Shown here in pieces: positions 1-12,244 of a stretch of DNA of 64,000 bases. Numbering within the stretch: position 1 is the first letter of the stretch; every line of letters starts with the position of its first letter. The DNA comes from Sphagnum magellanicum (lineage: Eukaryota > Streptophyta > Sphagnopsida > Sphagnales > Sphagnaceae), in contig CM038915.1 of the NCBI GenBank assembly GCA_021904315.1, positions 6,820,001 to 6,884,000 of the forward strand. The letters run 5' to 3'. A program made the translations under genes and the position numbers. Under the pieces are notes generated by a model. It saw only the letters and a list, made by a program, of their open reading frames with translations, searched no databases and was not told where the DNA came from.

Positions 1-2701
1 CAAGCCTGTCTCTAAGGAGGCTCCTTGAATCAGATGGCAACTGTCTAACAAGAACTGTATGTACATCCATCCTTTCATGGAAAGGGCCTCCTGTACCCGG
101 AACTTCAGTGGTTTCCCCAAGGCCCTCTTCCACACCATTTGCCAGGGAAGCTTTCAAGGCTGCCTCTCTTTCCCACATCTGTGCAAGTGAAGCTTGAAGC
201 CTCTCCCGGGCAACATCGATTTCGACTATAGGCCTGGGATAATTTGTTCCTAACTCAACCCCAGCGGCTCGAAGAGCAGTGAGAGGAGCATCCCATGGAT
301 GATGTATCCACTCAATTGGTAATCGAGAAAGCTCTGGCAACCACCGTCGCACATATTCACCATCTGGATCAAACCTATATCCTTCAAGCTGATGCACCAT
401 CAAGTAACCATATCAGTATGCTGGCAGTAAACAATGATCGTAAAGCAACAAAAGACTGCAAACTGAATCAGATAGATAGCTTGAACATGCAGGCCCTTGT
501 ATAACAACTGCCATTTCTCACAGCAGCATCAAGTGCAAAATTATATGGAAACAATAATACCTGAGGATTATCCATTCGATCCAATTCATGACCATCCGGC
601 AAACTGCCAGATATATATTGCCAACCAAGGACATCACATTCTAAGTCTGCATCCAAAAGGGTGTCCCAGAAGTATTTCATTCCCCACCTCCAAGGCAGCT
701 GCAAAAACTTAACACAAAAGCTCGAAACTATGACTCGTATTCTGTTGTGCAACCAACCAGTTGCCCAGAGCTCTCGCATTCCAGCATCCACTAATGGATA
801 CCCTGTACGCCCTTGTCTCCATGCCTTGAAATAACCCTCATCCGCACGCCATGGAAATGACTTCAAGTTGGCAAGCAGTGATCTCTCATGTGTGAAAGGG
901 AAATGGAAACTCAGGTACCTAGAGTACTCTCTCAGCCCAATCGACCTAAAAAACAAGGTCACATTCTGCTCCCCCACAGTGCTACCCTCCCTGGTCCATG
1001 CAACTTGTTTAGAGCGAACCTCATAAAAAAGCTTCCGCACACTCAACTCCCCAAAATGCAGGTAAGGTGACAGGAGTGATGTGGTCACACCATCTACTTT
1101 CTGCCTGTTGGTAGCATACTCAAGCAAAGGGCCTTGAATAAAGGCTTCCAATGACTTGTTGGCATAACTCCACCCAGGACACCATGCACGTGCTAAAAGG
1201 GCATTGCTACTTTTCTCAGACGAGTCTTCAAGACCCAGTTCCTCAGCTGAGCAACTCAAGATTTCACCTGGAAAATGAGGCTGTTTGTGTCAGTCTGGCC
1301 ATCAATATGCGTGTTATATGCATTCACCATCAATAAGTAATCATATTCCAACCAGGAAACTAGATAATCACAGCAACAGGGAAAAAAAAAACAACAAACT
1401 TGGAAAAAGAAGATAGGAACAGATGGCAAATGCACACTTGCTTCATGCAAAGAGCACATAACTCATCTCATTTCAACCAAACTCAAAGTCAGAAAAAAAC
1501 TCCCAGAAAGGTCGTACATTTCATTCCTCTCAATTGCCTTGGTGGTAAAAGCGGAGCTTCAGGCTCATACGGCATATGAAGACATTTCTCCCAGTATGCA
1601 TCAAAAGTAGTAAATGCTTGTCCTTTATGATCATAAACTTCCCAAGGCTCGTTCAGTAAATCTCCATTCCACGAATGAACCGAAACTCCATGCTCAACCA
1701 ATCCTTGTTTTACACTATGATCCCTGACAAGGGACACTGGATCTGCAGACCCAAAAACCCAATGGGAAAGCTCCCTTCACTTCCGACCATAATACAAGCT
1801 CCCAACACCAAAGCCAAAGTACTACTGCTAAGTCCAAGAACATTTTTCAATTCTATATGGAAGCATAGAGCAGCAGCATAATCAGAATTCCCCTCAAGCA
1901 AGCACCATCCTGTACAGTGTGATTAGAATTACACTGTACCATAGTTGCAAATGCAAGCACAACTGGAGATGTAAATTTGCAAGAATGGCTAGAGAGCATT
2001 TGTGTCCTCTAGATATTGTCATCTTCTTTGACATGATGCTAAGCTTTGTGTGAGAGGGGACACACATACATACCCATGAACTTGAGGAGAAATCTCCACA
2101 ACAGCAAGATGGATATTCACATACAGAAAACAATGCTGAACATTCCCCAAACAAAGTGATAACACAAAGAGTGCTTTGTGAAGCAGTAAGAACTTTGACA
2201 GGTTCTTTTACCTCCTCACCTACAGTGCTTGCATTGATCATGCAAGAAAGATTTGGTTCTTTTTACCTCAGCTGTGAGAACCATTGGTTTTGCAATACAC
2301 TAGGGTATGTGAAATCACATAAGAGAGGAGAGGAAGAATCTCTGAAGGATTGTTTGTAAGGACACTCACTCACCATAGAGATGATTGAAGAACACTTGTG
2401 TAGCTCCAGTTGCTTCAACGATCTCCAGCAGCACACTGAGCGTGTTGCGTGTCTTTCTCATGATCAGAGGACATCCTAAATTCCTCAGGGACATGTCTAG
2501 ATGCAACAAACTTTGCTTGAGCCACCATCTCGAGAACCGGCCGGGATGGAACTGGCCGTCCTCCGTTGGACACCAGATGAACACAGGGATCACGGATCCT
2601 ATTCTTGCGGCTGCAATCAGAGCTGGATTGTCCTCCAGCCGGAGATCTCTTCTAAACCAAACTATGGAACATGCTGCCATCCTCTCAGAGCTCTCTCTCA
2701 C
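1..2701 (-). CDS. CRY: Plant cryptochrome blue-light receptor (CRY1/CRY2-like), 3' end outside window
   Basis: Flavin blue-light photoreceptor of the photolyase superfamily, expected in nucleus and cytosol. Four exons read on the minus strand: 2701-2374, 1742-1518, 1267-561 and 388 to beyond base 1. All introns are GT-AG and phases agree, giving about 549 residues before the edge. The photolyase-like N-terminus begins with SIVWFRRDLRLEDNPAL. The FAD domain in exon 3 has WRQGRTGYPLVDAGMRELWA. Numbered from the ATG at 2701, the Trp triad falls at W324, W377 and W400 and the flavin-proximal Asp at D396, the same numbers as in Arabidopsis CRY1. The last exon (LEGYRFDPDGEYVRRWLPEL onward) enters the variable C-terminal extension, so the signalling tail is missing. 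A second in-frame ATG at 2680 (MAACSIVWF) could be the real start. The leader is a CT/GA tract. I cannot assign CRY1 versus CRY2. Confidence 0.93.
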
Positions 2702-2735
2702 TCTCTTTCTCTCTCTCTCTCTCTATGTCGCAGAA
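2702..2735 (-). promoter_or_regulatory. GA-rich (CT on plus strand) leader tract of the cryptochrome gene
   Basis: Directly upstream of the cryptochrome ATG the minus strand is a run of GA dinucleotides, seen as ctctctct on the plus strand at about 2695-2725. Such tracts are common in plant 5' leaders and core promoters. No TATA box was confidently identified. Confidence 0.45.
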
Positions 2736-3660
2736 ACCAACATCATGTTGCAACAACAGTTCTCTTCTCGCTTGAACTCGAATGGAATGCCGTGAAGCTC
2801 TCAAAACCCTAGGTCTCGTTTTTGTGCTGCAATCGTGGAAATATCTCACCTCTCTCTGTAACCTACGCTGCTCTTTCTCGAACGGGATCTTCTTTGTGCG
2901 CTTCCTTCCTCAAACAGCCGACCTCGATCTGACGCTCCTCTCCGTTTTGTTCTGTTTTCTTAAGGCTGGTAATGAGCTTTTCTTTCAATATCTAAGCGTT
3001 TGGATATGGCAGCTTGTTCTGCAGCGAGCAAGTCTAGCAAAGTTCCGTCCTCCTTCCGGCAGCCGTCCATGGCCCTATAGTACTACTGTGTCTAAGGAGA
3101 GAGCTAAGCTCCCTGAAGGAAAGAAACAAGCAATTCCTGTAGAACAAGACTTGAACTAACACCCGTGAAGTCCAGGCAGCTCGATGAGAGATCCTCTGCA
3201 CTATCTATTACCACGAAAAACAATGACAGAGAACCCTACCGAATCATCATCAGAAACAAAACATGGGGAACGGCCGGTCAGAAAACCAGTCAATAACCAA
3301 CACATCACCACTACAAGCTGCAAAGCAGACACAGTAGAGACACAGAGACAGACACAGACAGAGAGTCAGCCATTCATGACTGCACCATGATAAACGACCC
3401 CCTTCCCCCCCCAACCCACATCCCCTACCCCCGGAACAAAAAACAAAAACAGAAAACTGATCGAAATGAGTAGGTAACAAAATACTTGAAAATCACCAAT
3501 CCCCCGCAACTTCGAACAGAATTTGAGATAAAATTTTCTGATGAGTGATGGCCACAAAGAGCAGGAGCAGCAGTGGCAAACAGTCTGTCGCTGCCATCGC
3601 GGAAACGCGGGGAAGGAACCCTGGTGCGTGCAGCATTGAGAGGTGCGAGGTGGGTTAGTG
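2736..3660. other. Intergenic, cryptochrome 5' flank
   Basis: Moderate-GC DNA upstream of the cryptochrome gene, probably promoter and leader. Short ORFs occur on both strands, but none has a recognisable domain or splice structure. A C-rich stretch sits at about 3400-3432. Confidence 0.4.
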
Positions 3661-3662
3661 TA

Positions 3663-3805
3663 AACCAAGACGGGCTGGACTTGGTTAGTAGAGCAAACCA
3701 AGACGGGCTGGACTTGGTTAGTAGAGCAAACCAAGACGGGCTAGACTTGTTACTAGCATAAACCAAGACGGGTTAGATGTGGTGCGTGTAAAACAAGACG
3801 GGTTA
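3663..3805. repeat. 33-bp minisatellite, about 4.5 degenerate units
   Basis: Units start at 3663, 3696, 3729, 3761 and 3791, with spacings of 33, 33, 32 and 30 bp. Each carries a core like AACCAAGACGGGCTGGACTT. The first two spacings are exactly 33 bp with near-identical sequence; later units have point changes and small deletions. Because 33 is a multiple of three, several frames stay open and create spurious repetitive ORFs on both strands. Confidence 0.9.
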
Positions 3806-4412
3806 GTAAATCGAATTAGTGAGTGATTACTTGATTAGTGAGAGAGTAAGTAGTGACCCGTGTATTAGTTAGTGACTGCCATCTGCAATTTCGCCAGAAC
3901 AGTAACTTAGCCCCCCCTTTTTTTTCAGCCGGCTTTATGTGTAGCCAAAAAGAGAAATTAAAAATTAAAAGTACTAAAATAAAAAATTATAAAAAAATTT
4001 AAATAGCCATAAATTAGAAAAAAAATCGCCAGATTTCTAATACGTGGTTCAAAGCAGGGTAGTCCAAAATATAGAAAGATATTAATTTTTTTGTAAATTT
4101 TCAAAATTTTCATATTTATCTCGCATCCAAATTTGGCTAAATCTTCCCTACTGATGATCGCCACTTTGGCTGTATCACAAAATAGACACCCGGCCCAGAA
4201 GTTGGAGGAGGCGGAATCCGGACCTTGCGTATCTCTCCACGTGTCAACATCTCTGTGGTGAACCACCAATTGCAGCACGAGATCCCTCTAACTTTCTGAC
4301 CAATGGGGACGCAGAGTGTCCATCCCTCTTTTACTTAAAAGGGTTTCCTTACACACTACTTACCTTCTTACTCGCCCTTTTTCTTTTTTGTTTTTCTTGG
4401 GCGGTGTGAGGA
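3806..4412. other. AT-rich intergenic DNA, no gene seen
   Basis: Low-complexity A/T-rich stretch (about 3955-4150) followed by unique DNA. No coding pattern was seen on either strand. Confidence 0.4.
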
Positions 4413-4438
4413 GGGGGGGGGGGGGGGGGGGGGGGGGG
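4413..4438. repeat. Poly-G run, 26 bases
   Basis: Uninterrupted run of 26 G on the plus strand in otherwise AT-rich DNA. It is one of five long G:C homopolymers in the window and is capable of G-quadruplex formation. The exact length in the real genome is uncertain because such runs are hard to sequence. Confidence 0.9.
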
Positions 4439-4787
4439 TGGAGGATGAGATCTTATACGCTTAAAAACTTTTTAAAAAAAAAATCTCCTCATACGGACAA
4501 AAATATTTTCATCTTATGAATTAATTTTTTTTGTTTTTTTCCTAAGGTAGACCCCCAAAATCCACCCTACTACTACCCTAAGGGACCCCAAAAAAAAAAA
4601 AAAAAAAACCCTTTTCCTTGTCTTTCACCAGGTCACCCTACTCTTTGCAATTGGCTAGCTCCAAATGAAGGCCATCCTTGGAGCAAATAACCATTGGTCG
4701 ATGTTTTGATGTCGGACACACAATTGTCGTGTCCCAGATAAAATATACTTGGATGGTGACTCATTTCCCTTTGCTATGTGCGAGTTT

Positions 4788-4809
4788 GGGGGGGGGGGGG
4801 GGGGTGGGG
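4788..4809. repeat. Poly-G run, 17 G then T then 4 G
   Basis: Second long G run, about 375 bp from the first. Surrounding DNA shows no gene. Confidence 0.9.
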
Positions 4810-5334
4810 TTGCGGAGAGAGGCTCCGAGTCATACTAGCTTTTTAAACCTGTAACAAAGTTTAAGATGAGACAAATGGTTTCGATAAATTTTTAGAACCC
4901 ATTATTTTCAATACCTAGTCACACATAATGCATGTCGCCCGGGTGAAAGAGGGCCCATGTGAGTTGTGACAATGAAACGGAGACTTTTCTTCTTTTATTT
5001 TGGGGGGTGGAAACGTGTGGAACAAAAGCCTCTCTATGGTAAAGGGAAGAAACCACCGAGCTTTCCAACAAACAAAGAATCACGAATAATAGAGGGGAGA
5101 GGGTTTCAAAAATAGCAAGGCCTATCTCTTTGGGGATTTTTAGGTGAAAAACTAAATTTGGGGTATGTGTAATATGTATATTAAGCATCCACAAATACCT
5201 TGAACTCTTTGTAAATCTTTGATAAGAAAAAATTAAAAAATTCCCAAGAAAAAATAAATAGCACATAATAATATGCATGGGTCTTGAATGAATTTTTAGA
5301 ACTTTAAATTGGACACTCCTAAGTTCCAACCTTT

Positions 5335-5678
5335 CCTCCAAAACCAACAAGGGGTGTGTCACACTATGAGCTTGCCATTTGCATTGCAAGGTATCTTAAG
5401 GCAAAAGAAGAATTATGAAAACTCAAAATATTTCACCATGCAAAAATATAATCTTCAAAAAATTCTTTCTGAAAGATACCAAAATGCTTCAACATATTAT
5501 GACTCTAGAACACAAATCTCAAGTTTCAACACAAGCCAAAATATCATCTTTCAAAAATCCTCATATAAAAATAGACCTATTAACTAGGGGCCAAATCCCT
5601 TAAAGCTACTATAATACTCTATAATGAATCTAAACACAATATCCTTGCCTTCTTGGTAGGCAAGGCCAACAAAGAAGC
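5335..5678 (-). mobile_element. LTR-like dispersed repeat, copy A
   Basis: The reverse complement of this segment matches about 43401-43640 at high identity over nearly its whole length. Read on the minus strand it starts TGTTGG at about 5672, the usual start of a Ty1/copia-type LTR, followed by an 8-bp hairpin stem (CCTTGCCT/AGGCAAGG, plus-strand 5643-5665, 7-base loop). The far end carries a motif like GTGTGTCACACTATG. Copy A contains an internal block of roughly 85 bp (about 5460-5545) absent from copy B. No gag-pol was found next to it, so it may be a solo LTR or fragment; the minus-strand DNA down to about 4920 could belong to the same LTR. The repeat relation is seen directly; the LTR assignment is inferred. 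Confidence 0.65.
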
Positions 5679-5679
5679 A

Positions 5680-7444
5680 AACAAGGATACATTAACTTAT
5701 TATGCATTAGTCTATAGAACTTTAAAACTAGCTCTATGATGCACATCCTCAAGGTGTATGTAGAACTTGTTTAAAAAATCGACCCCAAGTACTTATTTCC
5801 CCAAAGTGTGTTGAAATGTGTTAAGAAAAACCCTATCCAACACATTTTGGACGTTTATTGTTGTTTGAACAATTCATTTCTTCAACTTGGTGACATTTTC
5901 TTCTTGTGTATTGGAGAGTGGGAAGGAAGGGAAGAAGGAACAGATCTTTTCTCTTCTACCCAAAAAGAATGTACTTTGAAGTAGTATGAGTTTCCTTACA
6001 CAAGCAAAGGACATTCATTCACATGTAGAGAAATGTGATGGAGCAATTGAGCATGGACAAGTCATGCTCTTGTGCATGGTTTTTCACCCGTGCCCATGTG
6101 ACCATGGTGTGGGTGTGTATCATATTATCTTACCTCTGGCAGCATGCAGTAGTGGACCATGACAATGTTAGTGGACATTCTGACATCTTCATAACCCATA
6201 CTCTCTGTCTTCGGTGTTGATTATATAGGTGATAACGTATTTACATTCAGAAGTTCAAATTGGGAATGCATGAACTTGAGGAGACTACCAATCAGCAACT
6301 ACCAACCATATTTGCATGCATAAGTTTTTTATGTGTGCATTTCACAACTTCATCCTACTTTGTCTCCAAGGAAGAGACTTACCATATGATGTAGTTTTTT
6401 CACTTGGTCCCACATTTTAGTGAAAATATATGTAGCAGCAGTGGAGGCAAAGGGGAAAAAGGAAAGAGGGGATGAAACTCAGTTTACCACCAAAATTGGT
6501 GGAAAAATTACTAGTTTGGGTCCCAGTTATTCTGCTTTGTAAAATTTCATTCTCAGTTACGCATTTGATGCCTTATTATGCCAAATTTGGCTGTCCTTGC
6601 CCCCTAATCGCCCAATTTTACTTATAACTTTAATATATGATCAAAATGCGCATAAAAATAGTTCAGAGAATTGAGGACTGTATATGATGAAAATGGACAT
6701 AACTCATTGAGGGCAGCTCTACCCATACCCAATATTTGAGCCTCTCATAGTATTTCTCAAGCCCCACTAATAAGCATAAAAATTTATAAGCATAAAATTA
6801 AAATTATAAAAGGTGAGAAACTACTAATAACAAATCATTTGGACCAATCACTATATTTGATCAATCAAGAACAATTGTTAGATTGTGTGCAATGCATTTT
6901 GTCAAGCACAACATGATGTGCACAAATACTTGCTTAAAACCATTTTACTTCCACAAACCAACATAGACTTTGTTGTTCTTGATCCAAAAGCAGATATTTG
7001 AAATGTGCTTGGACTTTACTAATCCTCATTACCACTTAGGCACTTTCAAGTTCCACCCTCTTAACAATGTACTAGGGATGGGTATTTATCCGTGTTCACC
7101 ATAATTTGCTAATCAGGTTGGGATGGATGAAGTACATTCGTAAGAGGGAATTGTAGGTTTATTACAAGGTATAGAGAGGGGAAGGGTAGGTTTGTATGTA
7201 GGCATGAAGACTTCCAACAAACAAACACGATTATTTGTATTATATTAGATTTGAATGGTGTATATATTTTTACAAAATGCCTGCTTGTTACAAACATGGT
7301 TGGCACAAAAGGAGGGAATTTTTTTTTTTGAAAAATAAAATTTTAAAAATCAATTTCCAACACTGATAATAGAACCATCCCAGGAATCTTGACATTTTGT
7401 TAGCAATTTCCCATATTAAAAGACCCATTAAATTTGTGATGGCA
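5680..7444. other. Intergenic DNA, no gene recognised
   Basis: AT-rich unique-looking sequence with only short ORFs (about 60 codons) lacking family resemblance. No RNA gene or element boundary was identified. Confidence 0.4.
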
Positions 7445-7469
7445 GGGGGGGGGGGTGGGGGGGGGGGGG
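7445..7469. repeat. Poly-G run, 11 G, T, 13 G
   Basis: Third G homopolymer. A C-rich patch lies nearby (about 7555-7580) and another at about 7650-7660. Confidence 0.9.
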
Positions 7470-9015
7470 TGCACCCATGTTTCCTTGGCCTATTTGTGGA
7501 AATCTGGCCACCACCTCTAAATTTTTAAAAAAGCCTTCAAATCAAACTCCTTTAACCCTCCCCTCTTTCCCCCCTCCCCCCAATGTGGCCTCATCTTATT
7601 TTTTGGTAAGTAACTTACTAACCATGGTATCCACATTGGAGGCCCCAAATCCCCCCCCAAAAAAAAACATTTCACCCACGTGAACGAGGTATACTGCCTT
7701 AGTAACACAATACAAAGATATATTTTATTACCTTATATAGTATGCAAGTAAGCAAGTTGCATGGTGAGTACCAAAAAAAAAAACTCACAAAATCTTCACC
7801 AAATTTCTTGCAATTTTCTTTGCCAAAAATGGGAGTTGAATTTTCATTAATGTTTTATCTATCAAATTAAGAATTTCAAAAAATATTAATGAAACAAAAT
7901 AACATATAGTGAAATTTATAAATTTTTATTTTCTGAGAATACAAAATTAATTACAAAAATATTATATCCATACAAAATAATTTAAGTATCATCAAAACAA
8001 CGTGAATGAAACCATAAGAAGATTATTCTATGTTCTTACATTCCTTAAATCATCCATGTATTGTAGATGAATAATTACAAAAAAAAAAAAAAAAAAAAAA
8101 ACAATCTTAAATTTATTAATTTCAATCATAATGCTTTGTTAGAGTTATATTTTGGTTGGCTTTAGGTTTCATAAGTTGTCTTTTGATATGACATTCCCCC
8201 AACTGAAAAATAGGTTTAGCCGATTCCCAAATCAAAAAGGAATTCACAAAATGTCATTTTGGATTTATGTCTTAAATATTATTTTTTCCAACATCATAAT
8301 TATGAGAAGATTTTTCAATTAAATTCAAGAGTTTTAATTCAATTTGATTCTACTTGCATGTAAATGTCATTTTATAATTTCCATTTGAATGGAATTTAAT
8401 TTTCACAAATTTTTTTTAATTTTTTATTTGCATTAGTTCATTAGTTGATTGTCACTAATAATGAGTAGTAATGAAGAGGCCAAGTAATGGATTAAAAAGC
8501 AATTAATTGTTAAAAAGCAACTAATTGTGAAGGGAAGACAAATATGTTGACAAGGTGCAAAAAATAAAATCAAAATTGGTGACATATTCCCTATTTTCTG
8601 ACCCAAAGAAAAAGCTCAATTTTTAAATAAAATAAAATAGTCACAAATGAGACTTGGATTTTTTTTTGGGCTTTTTTTTCTTTTTATTATTTATTATTAT
8701 TATTATTATTATTGCAGTTCAAAAAACCTGTCACCATTCAATACTACATCCGGTCACAATGGATGGAAATAAAATTTCGGGAAAAATAATAAATAGATAA
8801 ATAAATAAATAAATAAATACTTTGGACCTTATATGATTCCAAAAAAAAATCGATTTTAAGTAAAGATAACCAACAATTAGAAATTCTCATCCGTGTAAAT
8901 GAATGTTACATTCGCATTTATTATGCTTACACCCATGAAAATGGAAGTTATCATCCATTCCAATCCAAAATATTTTTAGAAAGCTCAAATATTCAAAAAT
9001 CCTAGAACCCTATTG
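7470..9015. other. AT-rich intergenic DNA with simple repeats, 5' flank of BRX1
   Basis: Contains A-runs (8081-8101), an ATT trinucleotide repeat (about 8685-8715) and an AAAT tetranucleotide repeat (about 8797-8820). No coding potential was seen. The last few hundred bases are presumably the BRX1 promoter. Confidence 0.5.
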
Positions 9016-9050
9016 AAACCCTAACGAAACCCTAAAAGAAGAAACCCTAA
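9016..9050 (+). promoter_or_regulatory. Three telo-box motifs upstream of BRX1
   Basis: Three exact AAACCCTAA motifs lie at 9016-9024, 9027-9035 and 9042-9050, about 160-190 bp before the BRX1 start codon. Telo-boxes are known in plant promoters of ribosomal-protein and ribosome-biogenesis genes, so the location fits the gene they precede. A GA tract at about 9178-9192 lies between them and the ATG, probably in the leader. Confidence 0.75.
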
Positions 9051-9207
9051 ATTCACAATAACTGTGGTTTGCTGCTGTTGCTCCTTTTGTTGTCCTCCTC
9101 CACACTCGTCTTCGCAATTCCGAGCAGCGATCGTCGATCTGTGCGCGTCTGCGCTTGTCGGCAATTTTGTTTTGGTTAGAGAGAGAGAGAGGGGCCGGAA
9201 GAAGAAG

Positions 9208-12200
9208 ATGGCTAAGAAGCGGAAGGTTGTGGAGGCTGCTGCAGCGCCTGTTGCTGCGCTGGAGGAAGCCGAACCCCCGCGCAAGCGCACACTATTGGGG
9301 AGGAAGGAGAACGGACATCATCAGACTGATGATGAAGGAGCCAACAAGCCCGTGTTTCGGAACAAGGAGAAGGTCCTCGTTCTTTGTTCCCGCCGCATCA
9401 CATTCAGGTCTGCCACTCCCCTTCTTGTCTTCGCCGTGTTGTGCATTAACAGAGTTATAAACGCCCTTCACTTGGATATTTTAGAGGTTTGTTATACGTT
9501 TATCAAACTGCTGCCATTCACTCTTACGTTTTTTTGTTCCCCTCATCCTAACTTGCACACTTCTGAGGATTTTTGAATCTGTTGTTTATACAGGTATCGT
9601 CATCTGATGATGGATGTTATGGCCTTGCTACCACACAGCAAAAAGGATGTGAAAGTGCAGGCCAAAGACAACAAATCCTCCACCCTTAATGAACTTACGG
9701 ACCTCAAGGGATGCTCCAGTTGTCTACTCTTTGAGGTCTGTTCTTTTCATTTCAGCGACTCAAGTTTTGTCTGCAATACAAGCCACAGCTTCAGTTGCCA
9801 TTTCTGGACTCAGAGAAGATGACAATGAAGCCATAGGCCAGAACAATCAGAACCCTAATTGGTTAATGTGTGAGTTAGGAATTATCTACTGATGAAGTGG
9901 TTTAGGGTTTAGGGTGGAGGATTTGTTGTCTTTGGCCTGCACCCTTTTCTAGCTGCATTCCATGAACCATATTCCCATGACAAATCAGTAGCAATATGTG
10001 GTTTTTTCTGCTCTCTTACACTATATATCTTTCCTCTTTGACCTACAGCATAAGCAAGAAGCGCCTGTAGGATATATGCTTGCATTTTGGGCATGCATCT
10101 TAATGTGGTGGGCATTTGGGTTGCTTTGTGTCATTGATGATGCAGTGCAGGAAGAAGAAGGATCTGTATATGTGGCTCTCCAAATCACCTAATGGACCCT
10201 CTGCCAAGTTTCTGCTCAAAGCAGGTTCTTTAGTTTTCCAGACTATAAGCTGTTTTCTATTCATTTCTCTGGCTTACAATCTGGTTTCTACTGCAGGTGC
10301 ATGTATCTTGGACTTGTAAGTTCAGCTTCCTAATGGCTTCACTATGTCAAAGTCATGATTCTGGGTTCAAAACCTACAGTCTAGGCAGGGAGATATCAGA
10401 ATACTAATGTTCAGAGTCTTCACGAACATAGATTCTTGTTTCTCTCTTGTTGTTTTCCTCTTTCTTCATTGGTTTTCCTCTTTTTGCTTCTTTCTTCTTG
10501 GTTTCCTTTGTCTTCTCCTCTTTTTTAGGACTTTTTGAGACACCCACCATCTTGACTGAGTCTTCTTGTTACTGCTGGTCTTGTAGCAGAAACTGAGTAT
10601 GTTGGTTAATGTATGCTATTGACCTCTACTCACACCATCTTGTTGAGACTGGTCCCCAGTTTTTGCTTTCAGTCTGCCCATGTGTTAGGGTTGGGTTTCC
10701 TCTTTCTGCTGTTCTCTGATATGTTTTCAAATCTGAATTCTTAATCATGGGTTGCCTTTCAATTCTATTAAATCATAAACATGGAGAATTTATTAGGATC
10801 TTTATGAAGATATCTTCATCAATCTAGATCAATTTTAGCATGAATGCAATGTTATGAGAAAATGGTGGTTGGTGGCAGTACATACAATGGAAGAGCTTAA
10901 GCTTACAGGCAATCATTTGAAAGGAGCACGAGCTATTCTTTCCTTCTCTGGCGAGTTTGATCAGCATCCTCACCTTCAGCTTCTTAAGGAGCTTCTCACC
11001 CAGGTAACAGGTCTTGGAAATCACCTTATATATACATCATGTAAATCAGTCACTGTTATCTTAAAACTAAGTGTGCCTTGATGGTTTTGATTTAGAAACT
11101 TACTCAGTCCAAATTTCTTTTCTTGCAGGTTTTCTGCACACCAAAGGACCACCGAAAGTCGAAACCATTCTTTGATCATATATTTACATTTTCAGTCTTG
11201 GACAACCACATTTGGTTCCGCAACTACCAGGTATCCCTTCCAGCTGGTGTGTTGTTCAGGTTGAGAATATTGTTTAATCCTCCATATGTCATGTGCTTCA
11301 GTGTGTACTAGTTAGGTATAATTGCTGCAGTTGATCTGAGGTTTTGGATTGTGGCTTGAGATAGATGGTGAAGGGACTGAATTGCTGTGGATGATGAATC
11401 TTCTTTGTGCAGATATCATTGCCAGCTCAAACCAGTACTAACAAACTAGAGAAGCAGGCAATGGAGAAAACAACTCTTATTGAGGTTCTAGTCTGCCTGA
11501 ACTTGTTTACAAGACATGTGCATTCTGTTGTTATTTCCAGCAAGCTGGTAATGAGAAAGGGATTGCTGCTCCAGTAGTGGTTTCTCAGATCCATAGCAGT
11601 GTTGGGTGGCTTGGTTGCAGAATTGATGCATTTGGACTTAAAGCACTAGGCAAAGTACTGATGTTTCTCATGTTTGGAGGGTTGACACAGGTTGGTCCAA
11701 GGTTCTGCATGAACCCTATCAAAATATTCAGTGGCAGCTTTGGTGGGCAAACTCTTTATGAAAATCCCTTCTATGTGTCTCCTAATACTGTAAGTTCTTT
11801 ATTTTATTGCTCTTTGCCCTATCCTCCTGAAGATCTGGAAGATCAGAAAAAGGTCATTGTGCTCGACTGCATACTAGGCTTTCTGTTGCATCATTCTAGA
11901 TTGTATTGGGCACCAGGGCTGACAGACACCTGTAAAAAATGTATGTCACAGACACTAGACGTTGTCAGACTTACACCCAGGACTGGGGATCTTTTCAACT
12001 GATGCTTCTGCTTAGGATTGCAGAGATTGGACATCAATGTCCATTAGACTGCAAAACTTGGAAATTAAGAACCACTACTCATACCCGGGAGATTGACTGG
12101 ATCTGGCAGGAACGATCACGGGATAAGAGGAAAAAGGCTGGTAAATATGCCAAAAAGGTGAAAGCTAAACAACGTCGCAAAGCTCATTTGGATATTAACC

Positions 12201-12244
12201 AGACAGAGCCCAGTGAACTAGCAAATGTCTGGGATGAAGAGTAG
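9208..12244 (+). CDS. BRX1: Ribosome biogenesis protein BRX1 (Brix domain)
   Basis: Nucleolar Brix-domain protein required for 60S subunit assembly (pre-rRNA processing of 27S/5.8S-28S precursors in the yeast and human homologues). Eight exons join in phase: 9208-9407, 9594-9735, 10146-10224, 10879-11003, 11129-11230, 11413-11484, 11691-11789, 12110-12244. This gives 317 residues, close to plant BRX1 (about 315). The N-terminus is basic (MAKKRK). The Brix fold runs from FRNKEKVLVLCSRR (about residue 50) through RKKKDLYMWLSKSPNGPSAK, HTMEELKLTGNHLKG and FDHIFTF to VGPRFCMNPIKIFSGSFGG, which holds the conserved family core. The C-terminal tail KAGKYAKKVKAKQRRK is lysine-rich, ending in acidic NVWDEE. 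All introns are GT-AG. The start is the first ATG after the GA-rich leader and matches the family N-terminus. Confidence 0.95.

Noticed and set aside
2385-2812. Plus-strand ORFs of 103-136 codons over cryptochrome exon 1
   Set aside because: Antisense shadows of the minus-strand exon and its CT-rich leader.
3366-3766. Minus-strand ORFs with repeated QPVLVCSTN or SPSWFALLTK motifs
   Set aside because: The repetition is a by-product of the 33-bp minisatellite, which keeps any frame open.
4919-5389. 156-codon minus-strand ORF
   Set aside because: Overlaps the LTR-like repeat, no domain, hydrophobic patches from T-rich DNA.
11577-12002. 141-codon plus-strand ORF inside BRX1
   Set aside because: It is exon 7 plus read-through of both flanking introns; the true exon is 11691-11789 by splice sites and family alignment.
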